Of a stretch of 64,000 nucleotides of DNA, positions 34,401 through 44,796 are shown in pieces. The notes beneath the pieces were generated by a model that ran no database searches, was not told where the DNA came from, and saw only the letters and a program-made list of their open reading frames with translations. Source of the DNA: Trileptium ribeirensis (Eukaryota; Nematoda; Enoplea; Enoplida; Thoracostomopsidae); assembly GCA_030248225.1 (NCBI GenBank), contig JASANE010001732.1:1-64000 (forward strand). Direction: 5' to 3'. The translations under genes were made by a program, and so were the position numbers. The number at the start of each line of letters is the position of its first letter. Position 1 is the stretch's first letter.

Positions 34401-37400
34401 CCAGGTACGTCTTATGCTATATACGGACTATCCCGTACGATCACCCCACGGTCCAAAACTTGACATCGTCGAATAGATATTCGTCCCTGCCCGATTTTTT
34501 TTCGCGCTTTGGGTTTTTTTTTTGTTTTTTTCTTTTTTCTCCTCTCTTTTTTTTCCTTGCGCGGGGGGGTGACCCCCAGGGTGCGATGCCCTTTGTATAC
34601 GCCTCGGACGTCGGCGACCGATTCGGGTGCCGGGGCGCGGCTCGCCCCCTTTCCCTCGTGTTTCTTTTTTTCGTTTCGAATTTTGGCTACTTAAAAACTG
34701 CTCAAAACTTACAAATTACTCATATTTTTATATTGGCTACACGGTTAAACATTCACCTAGAATAATTATAATTTCCTCATAAACTTTCTATTGAAGTTTT
34801 AAACGTCTTATCTTATTTGCTATTTCAGAATCATCGTATTTATTTAATACCCACCATCTCCGGACTCTAAACGTGCCGTTATCTCCGCTCCATGCTCAAA
34901 CTTCGTTTCGTTTACTCGAACCCCTTCGGGTCTGAGGCGTCTTTGTTTGGCAAATAGCTCGTTAAACCTAGTTTTCTATATTCTTACACTCGTAACATTG
35001 CACTCATGTCCATTCAAATTCCTAGACCAAATGCTTATATCTCATTACGTCTCAATTCAATTTCCCTTTTCGAACTTTACAGTTAATACTCAGATTCAAT
35101 GTTATAAACGACCGATCGTCACCTCGAATTACACTACAGTTTCCGTTATATATTTTTTTTCGCGCTCGTCTATTCAACAAATTTATAGACGCCCTTTGTA
35201 GTATATTACCTATCTATCGATCAATCATTTGTACGAGTGCGCGACACAATTTCGTTTGTAACACAATCTTCCGTCGCCATCAGACGCACTATTTCGACGA
35301 CACTAGACCTTTCATGACTAGACGAACGTTAACTATTTTTAACGGACTTACCCATTCCTACTAATTTAAGAAACACACAACCCTGTAACAGTATATACAC
35401 TCAAACTAAATCCTTCGCCGCACAAGATAAGGAACTGTAAGCAATATGTAATACGAAATTTCGTTGAAGTTATTTTTTATGCAGTGTTAACTATCTGATA
35501 GTCTCTGGATGTTACCTGAATAGAAGAATAAATCTAGTTTAATTCATGATCCCTAACAGTATTTTGTGCTCATCCTTGCTTGGGTTGTTATAGTATACTC
35601 TGAACGTTAGCGGAATAGGAATGTTACATGCTACTATCCGGAGTGAATAAGTACATTTTTTGAAAAGATATACGTTTTACGCAAAACAAATGTGTTTATA
35701 TGCGTTTCTGATTATCATCCTAATCCGCCTTACTAATGGCGTCCGGACACATTATCTTGGACGTGGAAACATATTGGTGTTGAAAACGTGGACTCGATAG
35801 CACCAAAAAGTTTGACACCAGTAGATAGTGAAATTATACGAAGCTTACTGATTAAGAAGTTCACGATGAAACGGAAGAAATGCTGGTCCGAAGTGTGCTA
35901 TCGTGGCAAATTCAGGCGCATGACGCAGTAAAAGCAGATCGTACTTTGGAACACCATCAATAAGATCTGTTTTTAGTGCATTTAATGCAGCATGAAACGC
36001 TTTCCTTTCGCTGTCGCTAAGCATTCTATATTCTTGCCGAACAGATTGACGTCGCAACGACGGAACAATTTGTCGTTTTTGACGTATTCCGATGCCAGAA
36101 CGTCCGGTCCTTCGTGGTTTATGTTTTTGTGCCCTTCCACAGCGCGATGGTAATGTACTCTTGCTGCATTGTTCTATTTCAGCAATCCATTCTCGTTGAC
36201 TAGTACTAAATTTACGCCTTCCAGTACGAGGTTTGCCAGCAACTATCGACTCCGCAAAGGGCGCTACTTTTTTCAGCTCCGGCGGTAGAATAGCTAAAAT
36301 GTATGCCGAATATATTAAATACAATCACATGAAGCTAAAGTTTGTTAGGCATCATTATTCTGCACTACCCTACACATATATGGTAGTACAGCCACGTATC
36401 AAACACCGTATTGCAGTTGCATCGCCATCTCTGCACGTCGAAATTTAGGTTTTTGAAAATTGTTGCTGGTATAGGTTAATAAACTGAACTAAAAATTACA
36501 TAAAATTTACTAAATGATTGGTAAAGATAATACTAATAAGAATATTGTAATAAATACCGATCATACAAATAAAGGAATTCGATGACTTTTTTATACTGAA
36601 AAGATTCTTAAAAAAATTAAGAATCCTTGCAAGTTTACGCAAACCTAAAACTCAACTATTTTTAACGTCGTAGTCTTGGATGTTTTAAAATCGATAAGGT
36701 AGGAACATTTGTGTATATATTTGACGTCTGCTGTTATGAGGTATGAAAAATGTCGCAGTCAATGCTAAATCAATCAAAACATTCATGTTATCGCATGAAT
36801 TCTAACGAGCGTTTTATTGTTCGCTCATTTTACCTTGAATTCTTGCAATAGCCCCAAGTTAGCGCAATGTCTAGTAAACGAGACTTTCGCTCGGGCGTTC
36901 AGCTGTTTGACACCTAGCGGTCACCTATAATTGGTCACCGGTACTCGAAATGCAAATTATTTCAGGTCATACCTGGCTAAATTTCAGCGCGTAGTCAGGC
37001 ACCCAGGAGATATTTGGTAGCACAACATAAAAATACACAACCGCAAAACCAAAATAACGTGAAGTCCAAAATCTAGTCAACTGTACTGCTTTGTTGTTAT
37101 CAAATTTACAATTTTGTTCAAAATTTGTCTTAGTCTTAACATGTTTTAGTCATAATTTTCAGTGCACGTTGAGAGAAGACACAATGTGATTTTCATCAAT
37201 GAAATGTCTACACATACGTTTATATTTAGGGAGACAGTGTAAATTGCTAGTTTGTTCAGCTTAATTCTAGCGGTCCCGTCTCTTTGTTACTGGATTTTTG
37301 ATTTTAACCGATGTTATGTAGTGTATCAATGGTATGCTATTCGATAGCCACATACTGCGGCAAAACCCAAATATAATAGTTTATTAGTTATCATCAACAT

Positions 37401-40246
37401 AACTTAGAATTTGGTTGGATCATTGCTTTGTTTTAATTTTAACACAGCTCCAGTATATGCTCACATTGTATATTTTTATTAGCACAGGATCGTTTCCATC
37501 TGGAATCGATGTAGTCGAGTGTTTATTCTGCGCCAAAGTTAGTAAATGTATTGTTTTGTTTTTATATAAATAATTTGAAATGGTTCGTTCCATGGTATTC
37601 CCAACTACCCTAGATAGCAAGTTCTTGTCACATTTAATTAAGACCACAAAGCTAGTGCAAATACTTGATTATGTATTGGTGACAATAATAAGTCATTAAC
37701 GGAAGCTTCGGTCGATTTCGCCAATAGCTCAAAATGGTAATCGCGCTTCGGTATAGCATCCTCGGTGTCTAAATATTCAACTTGTCTTAATTTCCACTAT
37801 AAAACAATGGTTTTGACTATTTTTCGTTATTCTAATTCTAAAATGTTGCAGCACGCATAGCTTTGGATTGGTTTAACAGATATTACTGATCGTCATTTTA
37901 ATAGTAATAATAATATAATGAGGCATTTATAGAGCGCCCTTTTCGCTGATAGCGTTGCAAAAGCGATGAATACGATAACACAATAACAACACGATAATTT
38001 TGAAATTATGAAGGTAAGATCTGCGGAAAAGAAATGCCCTTAGTTAATACTTAAATTAATTTTAGTAAATGTTAATGGCGTTCTGGTGCGTGTGTGAGTT
38101 TAGATTTTGCGGGATGTGCTTCCGTGCATGAAGAGAAATAAAGAATCTCTGTTCGTGGTTAAATTAACTAACAATTCGATTCCCGATTTTGTGTAGTATT
38201 TGCACGAACTTGTGCACTTAGTGAAATGTCCAATTTTTAATATTATGAGATGGCTCAGGACTTTATTTAGTATGATTGTAGTATTTTTCTTATTAGACCT
38301 CGTATTTATGTGTTGTGTCAATTTTTTTTTGGAAAATTTCAGCGAATTTCAGTTCTATTGAAACTATTGAAATTGTTCTATTCGGTGACGTACATACCGT
38401 TTCAGCGGAGCTGATATTAAATCTTTGTTTGGCTTATCTAAAATTTAATACATACTGGCAGTTCCTTCTTCTAGAATCCAACAGTCAACTATTACAAGAG
38501 TGCATACAAGAGTTGATATTACCAAGAGAGCATTAGAGGAGTATGACACTTCCCTGCACTCACATGTAAACCCGTGTCAGGCGTTTTCGGCCTGACCTCC
38601 CAGTTTTTTGGGGGAGGTTCGTCATGCACAGACGCCCCAGTTTCTGGCGGAGGTACTTCGAACCCCCACCCCCCGAGTTTCCGTGGGGGGTCGGTTTAAC
38701 CAGCAACTGCTTATAAACCGACCCCCCCCTCAGAAACTGGGGGTGTCAGGCCAAAAACGCCTGCATCATCAAACACGGGTGTACATGTGAGTGCAGGGAA
38801 GTGGCATACTCTTCACTAATGCGCTCTTGGTCTAAGCAAATGTAATATGTCATTCATGAGTACCAATTTTAGTAATGTGCTGCTTTACCACCAAGGTAAT
38901 GTTTTACGGATATTCATATTTTATTCCTTTAATACATACTTATAATTAACCTAAAGTAAGTGATAGGTTGATAGTTGTTATTAAATTTTTAAGCTCATAT
39001 CTGAAATCAATATAGTTTTGACATAACTGTGTTTAGCGCACGCTAGTCTGTCAGTGGTTACATGGCATTTAGAAAAAAAGTGGGTGTTATATTTCAAGGT
39101 ATTCAAACCATTAGTCTAGAAATAACCTTTGTAGCTAAGCGTTAGGTCTAAAAGTAAATCCGGCAGAACTGAAATAAAGCTTCAAAGTCAGAACAAACTA
39201 GAGTCATGTGCTTTTAAAATTTGAGTAGCATTGCCTGAGCGTAGTTCACTTCAACAAAATCGCGACTTCTACTAAAATTGGGAAGCACGGACATTATCAT
39301 TATAAGCTTTTTACGGTTGAAAACCAGACATTTATGGTAGAAGCCATATAATCTAGTGGATAGTACAAAGTGGGCAGTACGTTTTATGCTCGCGACGGTA
39401 GTTGACACTTGCTGATGCTTGGCATGAATGTAATCTTTTATTATTCCAAAATGTTAAATTCAGCTATTTTGATCTAGAAGTATAGGATTTTATTATGTTG
39501 TTAACATTATAGCTGCTGAACATTCTAAAATATACATCCACACGTAGAAACACTTTCGCGCTTTAGCGTTTCTGAGTTTTATATCTTGGGCATAGCTGGC
39601 TGAGGTCTGCCGGCTGAGAAGTGGTAACTGGTTCCGGCGAGGAGGAGGGTGCGGTACGAGAATTACGAGATACGGGATGCGACGGAGAGGCGCAGGATTT
39701 GTGCAAGTGCCGAAACTGCTTATAATTTGCTAATATGTGCAACATATTACGTAAGATTTGTTAAAATTATCAAATTTTGCGCGCGCGATACGCGTTGGGG
39801 GAAGGTGCTAGTTCCGTGGTCCCCGGGACTTAATATATCTTAGGAGTCCGACTCTTAGGAAATAATTGTCCTACACACCCAGTGCCTATAGACAGCTGTG
39901 ATTTAAAATAATTTTATCTATATATGCAAACAAATAAATTTTTTACTTTTAATTCCCATTTCGTATCGTCATTAAATGTTAAAAATATATATCCGATTTT
40001 GTACTTACCTGTACCTTGCCCAGATTTAACCAATGATATAAACCAATTCGCTTTTTGTTCACACAATTTTTTTCGCTGCTCTGGTGTAAATCGACTATCT
40101 CCAACGTTATCGCAGGCACCGAGCGGAATCGACTGAGCTGTAACGCCTGATGGATGGAGGTGAGTTGTGTAATGAGTCAAAAAAAGTACACGGAACAGAT
40201 AATAGATTGACGAGGCTGATAAAGCCAGGTCTCGTTGTAAAATCAT
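22181..40246 (-). CDS. Secreted tyrosinase (type-3 copper oxidase) with C-terminal ShKT domain, five exons
   Basis: Exons read on the minus strand: 40246-40009, 36293-35849, 26842-26363, 25826-25249 and 22431-22181. Every junction keeps the reading frame (intron phases 1, 2, 2, 1) and uses GT/AG ends. Together they give 1992 nt, about 663 residues, a normal size for nematode-type tyrosinases. Order: signal peptide, short N-terminal Cys region, CuA with three His, CuB with His-x3-His plus a third His, a post-CuB conserved segment, a Cys-rich part, a Thr/Pro linker and a six-Cys ShKT module. The family oxidises phenols to quinones; in worms and molluscs, secreted members act in cuticle, eggshell or shell hardening. 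The role here is inferred from family. Intron 2 contains a fold-back duplication and intron 1 a palindromic MITE. No promoter or poly(A) signal is convincing. The first four exons are strong; the exon 4 donor is the weakest call. Confidence 0.85.
22432..25248 (-). other. Tyrosinase intron 4, with a GAGTCAG-rich repeat
   Basis: The intron is about 2.8 kb. A repeat with many GAGTCAG/CTGAGT words occupies about 23865-24080, and related sequence lies in the same orientation at 42540-42780. No open frame in it resembles an exon. Confidence 0.5.
23865..24080. repeat. Dispersed repeat rich in GACTCAG/CTGAGT, copy 1
   Basis: It shares with 42540-42780, in the same order, TTTTGG.T.AG.C.GAGCTAA, AATTGTT..., CAGCGNG, TAACCATGAGTCAG / CATGGGTTAGCC-like words, TCGGTCTGAGTGA / CAGTCTGAGTGAGAC, and GAGCCT. 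The copies are strongly diverged. Likely an old non-autonomous transposon. Confidence 0.5.
25249..25826 (-). CDS. Tyrosinase exon 4: post-CuB segment, Cys-rich region and Thr-rich linker
   Basis: The acceptor TTTATAG precedes 25826; the first A completes an Arg codon, giving QTRAQREADYP, the conserved continuation after CuB. Next come DGLSNRYTDKFYRY (the family's conserved DGLS..Y...Y.Y block) and a Cys-rich stretch with CSQC and several further cysteines. After GRCVPTN comes a low-complexity Thr/Pro/Arg linker, probably O-glycosylated, connecting to the ShKT module. The donor is taken as CCAT|GTATGT at 25249/25248, chosen because it is the last plausible GT before the stop and because it joins exon 5 in frame. 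This donor is non-consensus and is the least certain boundary; the join places two Cys side by side. Confidence 0.8.
26363..26842 (-). CDS. Tyrosinase exon 3: CuB copper-binding site
   Basis: The acceptor TTTCCTTTAAG lies just before 26842; the first G completes the split Gln codon of exon 2, giving a continuous FEIALRLVDPTVSLPYWD block that is diagnostic of tyrosinases. CuB ligands visible are the two His of VHGLNH (His-x3-His) and the His of FYLLHSFIDYIWEEW. In most family members the last motif reads with two adjacent His; here the first is Leu and the ligand-equivalent second His is kept. The GGHM and SPNDPIF motifs are intact. The donor is CAAG|GTAAGT at 26363/26362. Confidence 0.92.
30400..32103 (+). 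repeat. Fold-back unit A (direct copy)
   Basis: The block contains landmarks TACAGTCTTGAACAAGGTGT, ATCACCCCAGGGGTAAAACT, AAACTGCTCAAAAACTTTAC and ACCCTGTAACAGTATATACA. All recur inverted in unit B and direct in unit C. Open frames here (for example near 31116-31331 minus) are repeated in B and are not exons. Unit A stops near 32103, at the point where the sequence switches to the inverted copy. Confidence 0.85.
32104..34140 (-). repeat. Fold-back unit B (inverted copy, includes part of exon 2)
   Basis: It runs as the reverse complement of the stretch from about 35990 back to unit C's start. It begins inside exon 2 (CTGCATTAATGCAC), passes the exon 2 donor at about 32252 and then follows intron 2 and the whole of unit A in reverse. 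Compared with the intact exon, it lacks single bases in runs: GCATTAAATG becomes GCATTAATG, CCAAAGTACG becomes CCAAATACG, ACTTCGG becomes ACTCGG, TTTCTTCCG becomes TTTCTCCG and CTTAATCAG becomes CTTATCAG. Confidence 0.85.
32115..32251 (+). pseudogene. Inverted, indel-damaged partial copy of tyrosinase exon 2
   Basis: The plus strand here carries the CuA-coding end of exon 2 (the codons around LRHAPEFATIAH and FLPFHREL), including the GTAAGC donor. Single-base losses shift the frame several times. It is part of fold-back unit B rather than an independent retrocopy, because intron sequence continues past the donor. It should not be annotated as an alternative exon. Confidence 0.85.
34175..35990 (+). 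repeat. Fold-back unit C (direct copy; noisy 34175-35360)
   Basis: It repeats unit A in direct orientation. To about 35360 it is riddled with base losses and runs of T/C, for example TTAAAAACTGCTCAAAACTT and GACGCCCTTTGTAGTATATT, against cleaner counterparts in A. From ACACACAACCCTGTAACAGT (about 35375) it matches unit A almost base for base, then leads into intact exon 2. The abrupt change in quality inside a single copy suggests a consensus or polishing boundary. Confidence 0.75.
35849..36293 (-). CDS. Tyrosinase exon 2: CuA copper-binding site
   Basis: The acceptor is TTTTAG at 36299-36294 and the exon starts with CT, completing the Ala codon from exon 1. A basic Arg/Lys-rich stretch in the middle (KHKPRRTGRSG) is followed by the tyrosinase helix (MLSDSERKAFHAALNALK) and then the CuA signature. 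The three candidate copper ligands are the His in LLLRH, the His in IAHFGP and the His in FLPFHREL. The Phe in LPFHR replaces the more usual Trp. The donor is ATCA|GTAAGC at 35849/35848. Part of this exon and the start of intron 2 reappear, inverted and full of small indels, at about 32104-32251. Confidence 0.9.
36294..40008 (-). other. Tyrosinase intron 1
   Basis: 3.7 kb, AT-rich, with no exon-like frame. It holds a palindromic MITE at 38521-38831. The phase-1 junctions at both ends agree. Confidence 0.75.
38521..38831. mobile_element. Palindromic fold-back MITE, 311 bp
   Basis: Left end ACCAAGAGAGCATTAGAGGA and right end (reversed) ACCAAGAGCGCATTAGTGAA continue as a nearly perfect inverted repeat through CACTTCCCTGCACTCACATG and AACCCGTGT / CACCCGTGT. 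Inside lie GTCAGG.CGTTTTNGGCCTGA and a GGGTCGGTTTA / TAAACCGACCC stem around a short loop, so almost the whole element folds on itself. No target duplication is clear. The class is unknown. Confidence 0.8.
40009..40246 (-). CDS. Tyrosinase exon 1: signal peptide and N-terminal Cys region
   Basis: The first ATG in this frame is at 40246; an in-frame TAA lies a short way upstream, and the TTG at 40261 is not taken as a start. The product begins MILQRDLALSASSIYYLF, a hydrophobic stretch fitting a secretory signal peptide, followed by a segment with two cysteines and a Lys/Glu-rich helix ending in a Trp (KANW). That spacing resembles the N-terminal region ahead of CuA in animal tyrosinases. The exon ends at ACAG|GTAAGT (40009/40008), a consensus donor, leaving one nucleotide of a split Ala codon that is completed by exon 2. 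The 5' UTR and transcription start are not visible. Confidence 0.78.
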
Positions 40247-41068
40247 TTTCAAAAGTTTCAAAATAAAACCAAATAAATATTAATAAATATGAAGCTTCGA
40301 GTTGAACTATGTATTTTTAATATCTTTATATAAATAAGTAACCAAGCACTAGCGTTACCGTGTTTTCGATATACCAAATGCCAGTTGGTGTAGTGTTGGA
40401 GCTGATCTAATTATCGGAAGAAACTTAATAATTTACAACTTGCTAGGGATCACTTTCTGCACACACATTAAATTATGGTCAATTATTAACATCATTTTTG
40501 CGCAAACCGAACGACCTATACTATCAATGATTTGTATTTACATATATTGAATAAAGGATGTTGGTGATCAAGCCGGCTTAACTGACGCTGTGAACCATAA
40601 GGCCGTGTTCATATTGCATCCGATCCGATTCGAATTTTTATAGTTATCATATTCGTGTGTATGTATATATATTTATTTTTCGCGCTATTTCATCTCAATC
40701 GGATCCGAAAAAAATTATGCATGCTATTTTGGATCGGTTCCGACTGGATGGGGTCAGATCAGGCACAATGACAACACTGCATTACAGCAAAACAGGCAGG
40801 TTCGGTGTTGCGCAGATGACACCTTTATTGATGGTAGCATCCTTTTTCGTAGCAATTTATTACGATCAGGAAAACAAAACATTCTAACAAGGGGTTGTAG
40901 CAAATAAATGATAGTTTTGTTATTAATTGGAGTTACGCTGTATATTACTCTTATTTTTATTTAAATTATATTTAATATTGTATTTCCTGGGTGAATGTAA
41001 GCCACTCTCAAAAAAACTTTTCACGCTTTAGGCGCAAAACATGAAAATTAAGAACAAACATGCTGCAC

Positions 41069-41320
41069 TTGTTTGTTCAGGTTTACGCTCTAGTTAATTT
41101 TACTGTGTTTCCTAACGCATAAAGAATTATAATTCGATGAGGTCAACTAATTTAGCTGTTTTCGCTGCAGCGCTCTGGCGCTCGCTCGATAGCCTTGTTT
41201 GTTCAGGTTTACGCTCTAGTTAATTTTACTGTGTTTCCTAACGCATAAAGAATTATAATTCGATGATGTCAACTAATTTAGCTGTTTTCGCTGCAGCGCT
41301 CTGGCGCTCGCTCGATAGCC
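41069..41320. repeat. 126-bp tandem duplication, one mismatch
   Basis: Units 41069-41194 and 41195-41320 both begin TTGTTTGTTCAGGTTTACGC and end GCGCTCGCTCGATAGCC. The only difference noticed is GATGAGGTCAAC against GATGATGTCAAC. It is either a recent event or an assembly duplicate. Confidence 0.93.
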
Positions 41321-41839
41321 TTGGAACCTTTGAGGTTCCTCTTTTTACATCTATAGAAAGGCAATTGCGTACAAACACTACAATGGATAGCTGTTGGTCA
41401 TAATGAAACGTAACTTTTTAATGGATGTCCCAAAATGTTCTATGAAAGGTGAAAGTCTTCACCGAAACTCCAACTGTACCATTCATGCACTATAAAAATA
41501 GATTGCAGCTGTGCACATTATGATTCTCATCAAAATCGCAAAGTGAAAAACTGCGATACAGTGCAGTAAAACATCGAGGCTACCTGATGTCTGTTCTACA
41601 AAACTATAACCAAGACAACAGAAAATACAGCTTTCGTAGCACTGTCTAGTTCACTGATTTAAGGCTAGCTAGAAATTTCAGTAGCAACTATTTTATACTG
41701 TAATTGCCAAAATTATTAAATATTATATTACTAGGATGAGAAAACGCCAGTTTAATTTTACAATTAAACGAAAACCTTCCAAGTGAAACAGTCGCGCTTT
41801 GTACATGTAGCGCTTTTTTCTTTCAATGCTGACTGAAAA

Positions 41840-41918
41840 TTTGCCGCGTCGGTGAATTGAATCTGGATTGCTCAGCCGCAAGTCCCTGAAGTCTAGTCAC
41901 TACACCATACTGGAGTTG
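41840..41918 (-). ncRNA. tRNA-like sequence (tRNA-derived SINE or tRNA pseudogene)
   Basis: The minus strand has an A-box-like TGGTGTAGTGACTAGA and, about 30 bases on, a B-box-like AGATTCAATTC, with CTTGCGGCTGAGCAATCC between them, like animal tRNA-derived SINE heads. The ends do not form a 7-bp acceptor stem, so a functional tRNA is unlikely. Confidence 0.35.
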
Positions 41919-42539
41919 TTGCTCTGTTCCTTAAGAAATCCCGCAAAGCGAGCACCCACGAACGCACGTGCCGTCGTACAGTGCGACATAAACTCAGTTA
42001 ACGTATCGTACATTGTATCCAATTGTACCTTTGTGCATGAAAAGGCTAGCTAAATATACAAACCTAACATCCCGCGCTAGGTCTGTGTATTCACAGACAG
42101 ATAATCAGTCACTGCCAGCTTTTTAAGAAATATAAGAATACACTTTCCGCCATTATCTTGTACTTACACATAATATATTTGGCGAATTTTGCTGACGAGG
42201 TCTACAAAAAATTAACGTATATGGATATGTAGGTGACTAAACATAATTTATTTCCTCAGCCGTAATAAAGGTCGTCGTATCATAAGTTTTTAGTTAGCGC
42301 TGGCAGATATTCTCTTAATGAATATAACGTGTATGGTATCGGCACAGACAGTTTTCAGGTCTGGCACAACTATACCGTTCCATAAGATTCAGTTTGTGGT
42401 CAGGTCTAAAAGCATATCTGTATTAAGTGTATGCCAAGTAAAAGTGTTTGCAAAGATCCAAGAATGCAACCATCATGCCTGTTTTTGAGAGATCCAGATA
42501 TTGAATAAATTTATAGGCATCACAACTAAATAAGATACA

Positions 42540-42785
42540 CTCCAAAAACTCAGAGCCACAAAACGGCTCAGTTGGGTGGCCAATCTTTGACTTTTAAAAC
42601 AAGTAAGATTTTGGCTTAGCCGAGCTAACAATTGTTTAACTCGGCCAGCGAGCCAAGCTTCGACTCAGCATGGGTTAGCCCAAACTCGGTCTGAGTGACA
42701 CGTAACTGAGACTGAGCCTAATGTGACTCAATCAATGAGCAACAAAAGTCTCAAAAGACTCACTCATTTAAGTCGAAGCGTGTTT
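42540..42785. repeat. Dispersed repeat rich in GACTCAG/CTGAGT, copy 2
   Basis: Same family and orientation as 23865-24080. It includes TTTTGGCTTAGCCGAGCTAA, AATTGTTTAACTCGGCCAGC, TCGGTCTGAGTGACACGTAA and GACTGAGCCT. Longer and better preserved than copy 1. Confidence 0.5.
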
Positions 42786-43242
42786 TGTCTGCTTTAAAAA
42801 TATTAATACATTGCTTTAAGCACATGACTGACAGTAACCTAAATTCTAATTTACCATATGAATACTTATTGACCGTTGTTAATAATACGCCACGTACCGT
42901 AATCTAACAAGGTGGTAGCGCTGACACCGGAAATGGAACCGGGTCGCCAATTTATGACCCGATTCCCCAGTGACCACGTCTTGATACTGACCGAAAAGCT
43001 CAGTGACCCGGCGACCAGATTACAATAGCGACCCAGCGACAAAGCTACCTTCCAAAGCAGCCGATGTATAATAATACTGCGTACACTTCAAAGAACAAGT
43101 ATCGGAAAGGCTAATATAAGCGGAATCCCTACTTGAGGATCCACTATTTTACAGACGGATTAAGATTGCATTATTTTTAGGTTCTTTCTAGCCAAAACCT
43201 ACAATCCTTGACAAAAGTTAATGTTGGAGTCGCAGTGGCTTC

Positions 43243-43395
43243 GCAAACACTTCAAAAATGGAGGGGACAGGAAAAAAGTGGAGCGTGCCAGTCGCTGACA
43301 TTCATTTTGTTATAACCCAATCAGTTAGTTTTTTCATGTTTGTCTGTAAAAGTAGAAAGGGAAGACCCCTCTGTCCATGCCTCTTGCGACACCCC
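43243..43395. mobile_element. Small TIR element, second copy of the 18.3-kb MITE
   Basis: It starts GTGGCTTCGCAAACACTTC and ends CTCTTGCGACACCCCAG, with TTCATTTTGTTATAACCCAA in the middle, as in the copy at 18321-18497. Both are in the same orientation. Confidence 0.5.
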
Positions 43396-44788
43396 AGCAA
43401 CTGACATGTAAGACATTTAGAAATGTCTTGGATGTTTTTTACCATCACTTGAAGTCGTTTGTACACTAGTTGCATGAGAGCTTAGAAGTACTTGCATGTG
43501 AAGTGTAAGTAAGAAAGAAAACTTGTTACGCGTCCAAGGCTGTAAATTCTTATTCCACACTGTTCGGCATGAAGTGCCCAGCAAAGCAGGCCAACGCCCT
43601 TTTGCTAACATTCCAACGTTTTGATTTTCCTCTTTAGCAATGGAATCCAAATGTCAGTATTTCGTTTACCAGCACTAGGTTACCTCTTCTGATAAACATT
43701 GTTTCTCTGCGGAAGAACCGTGTAGACAAGAGGAACGCAAAAGCTCTGTTTTATTGTTTTCAGTACTTCCGTTTGCAATAGAATTACTGCTATTTGCTGA
43801 AGAGCGTGCTTCCGGAATATAAATCAGACCTGGTCAGCACCGGGCCATACACCGTTACCAGGCGCCCAGATGACAGCGGTGTTATGAAATCACAAGGTGT
43901 CGTGGCGAACTGGTGACCAGGTATATCTTTGGTTTACAATAGCAAACCTGTGTTGAACAATGATCGTTTCTTAATGGACACGTTTAGCTATGACTAACTA
44001 AACTAATGTTTTTTAGAATCTTTTTAGATTTACCAAGGTATCATTAGAATCTATTGGAAACTATCGATTTTTTTATTCTAAACACATCTCATATACCTAT
44101 TATTTATACTGTTATATACTGCATGGAAGAGTACAAACATTTTTATTTACTGTAGAGTTGCCGTTACAAAAAACATTCAAATATTAGTAAAGTTTAAAAC
44201 TAGTGTGGGCAGTAATGATGCAGATTTACTTGACACAAAAATACAACTTAAGACAAAACACAAAAAATACATTTGCTTTACACAGAAACTAAAGCGTTTA
44301 ACAAATATATATTAACATTATACGACGAGCTAAACATATATACTTGTCAAATAATGCCCACGCTATACAATTCGAGAGCAGCCGAGTTCAATGCTCCGTT
44401 TTACTGTCGGATTTTTTCCGCGAAAGAAGTTTCCTAAGTCACGCAATATTTGCTACTTAAAATTACACACCAATCAGATGATTAATGCCATATCAAGCTG
44501 CTACATGCACCCGCAAGCATGCCCAGTGTGTTTGTTTCCTCGTTCCACATTGGATATGAACATGCCTAAAACTTTTGCTAAAAACCACTACATTAAACTA
44601 GTCACACAAGAGCTACTGTTTTAGTGGCAAACTGATATACTTAATGCAACGCATTCACAGCGCGATTAGCGCACGCTATCTTGGGCTCACGGGCGGCAAT
44701 CTCGTGGGCGTGGGTGGGGTAGCACCATTTGTTCATTTACGCGCAATTTACTATTTTTTGAAATTTTGATATATGCATAATTTACATT

Positions 44789-44796
44789 AATTTACG
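44789..44796. repeat. Target site duplication (left) of the hAT element
   Basis: AATTTACG, identical to 51541-51548, directly abuts the CAGAGGTGTG end. Confidence 0.88.

Larger units (their letters stand above)
26843..35848 (-). other. Tyrosinase intron 2, enlarged by a fold-back triplication
   Basis: 9.0 kb as assembled. From 26843 to about 30400 it is AT-rich single-copy-looking DNA with no gene. From about 30400 the sequence enters the direct-inverted-direct structure annotated separately. If that structure is an assembly artefact, the true intron is roughly 5.5 kb. Confidence 0.6.
40247..44788. other. Upstream flank of tyrosinase; repeats but no gene
   Basis: This stretch holds the 126-bp tandem duplication (41069), a tRNA-like sequence (about 41840), the GACTCAG repeat copy 2 (42540) and the second small TIR element (43243). 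A short inverted motif ATCCGATCC...GGATCCGAA lies at about 40618-40705. No open frame resembles a protein, and no core promoter for the tyrosinase is clear. Confidence 0.45.
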
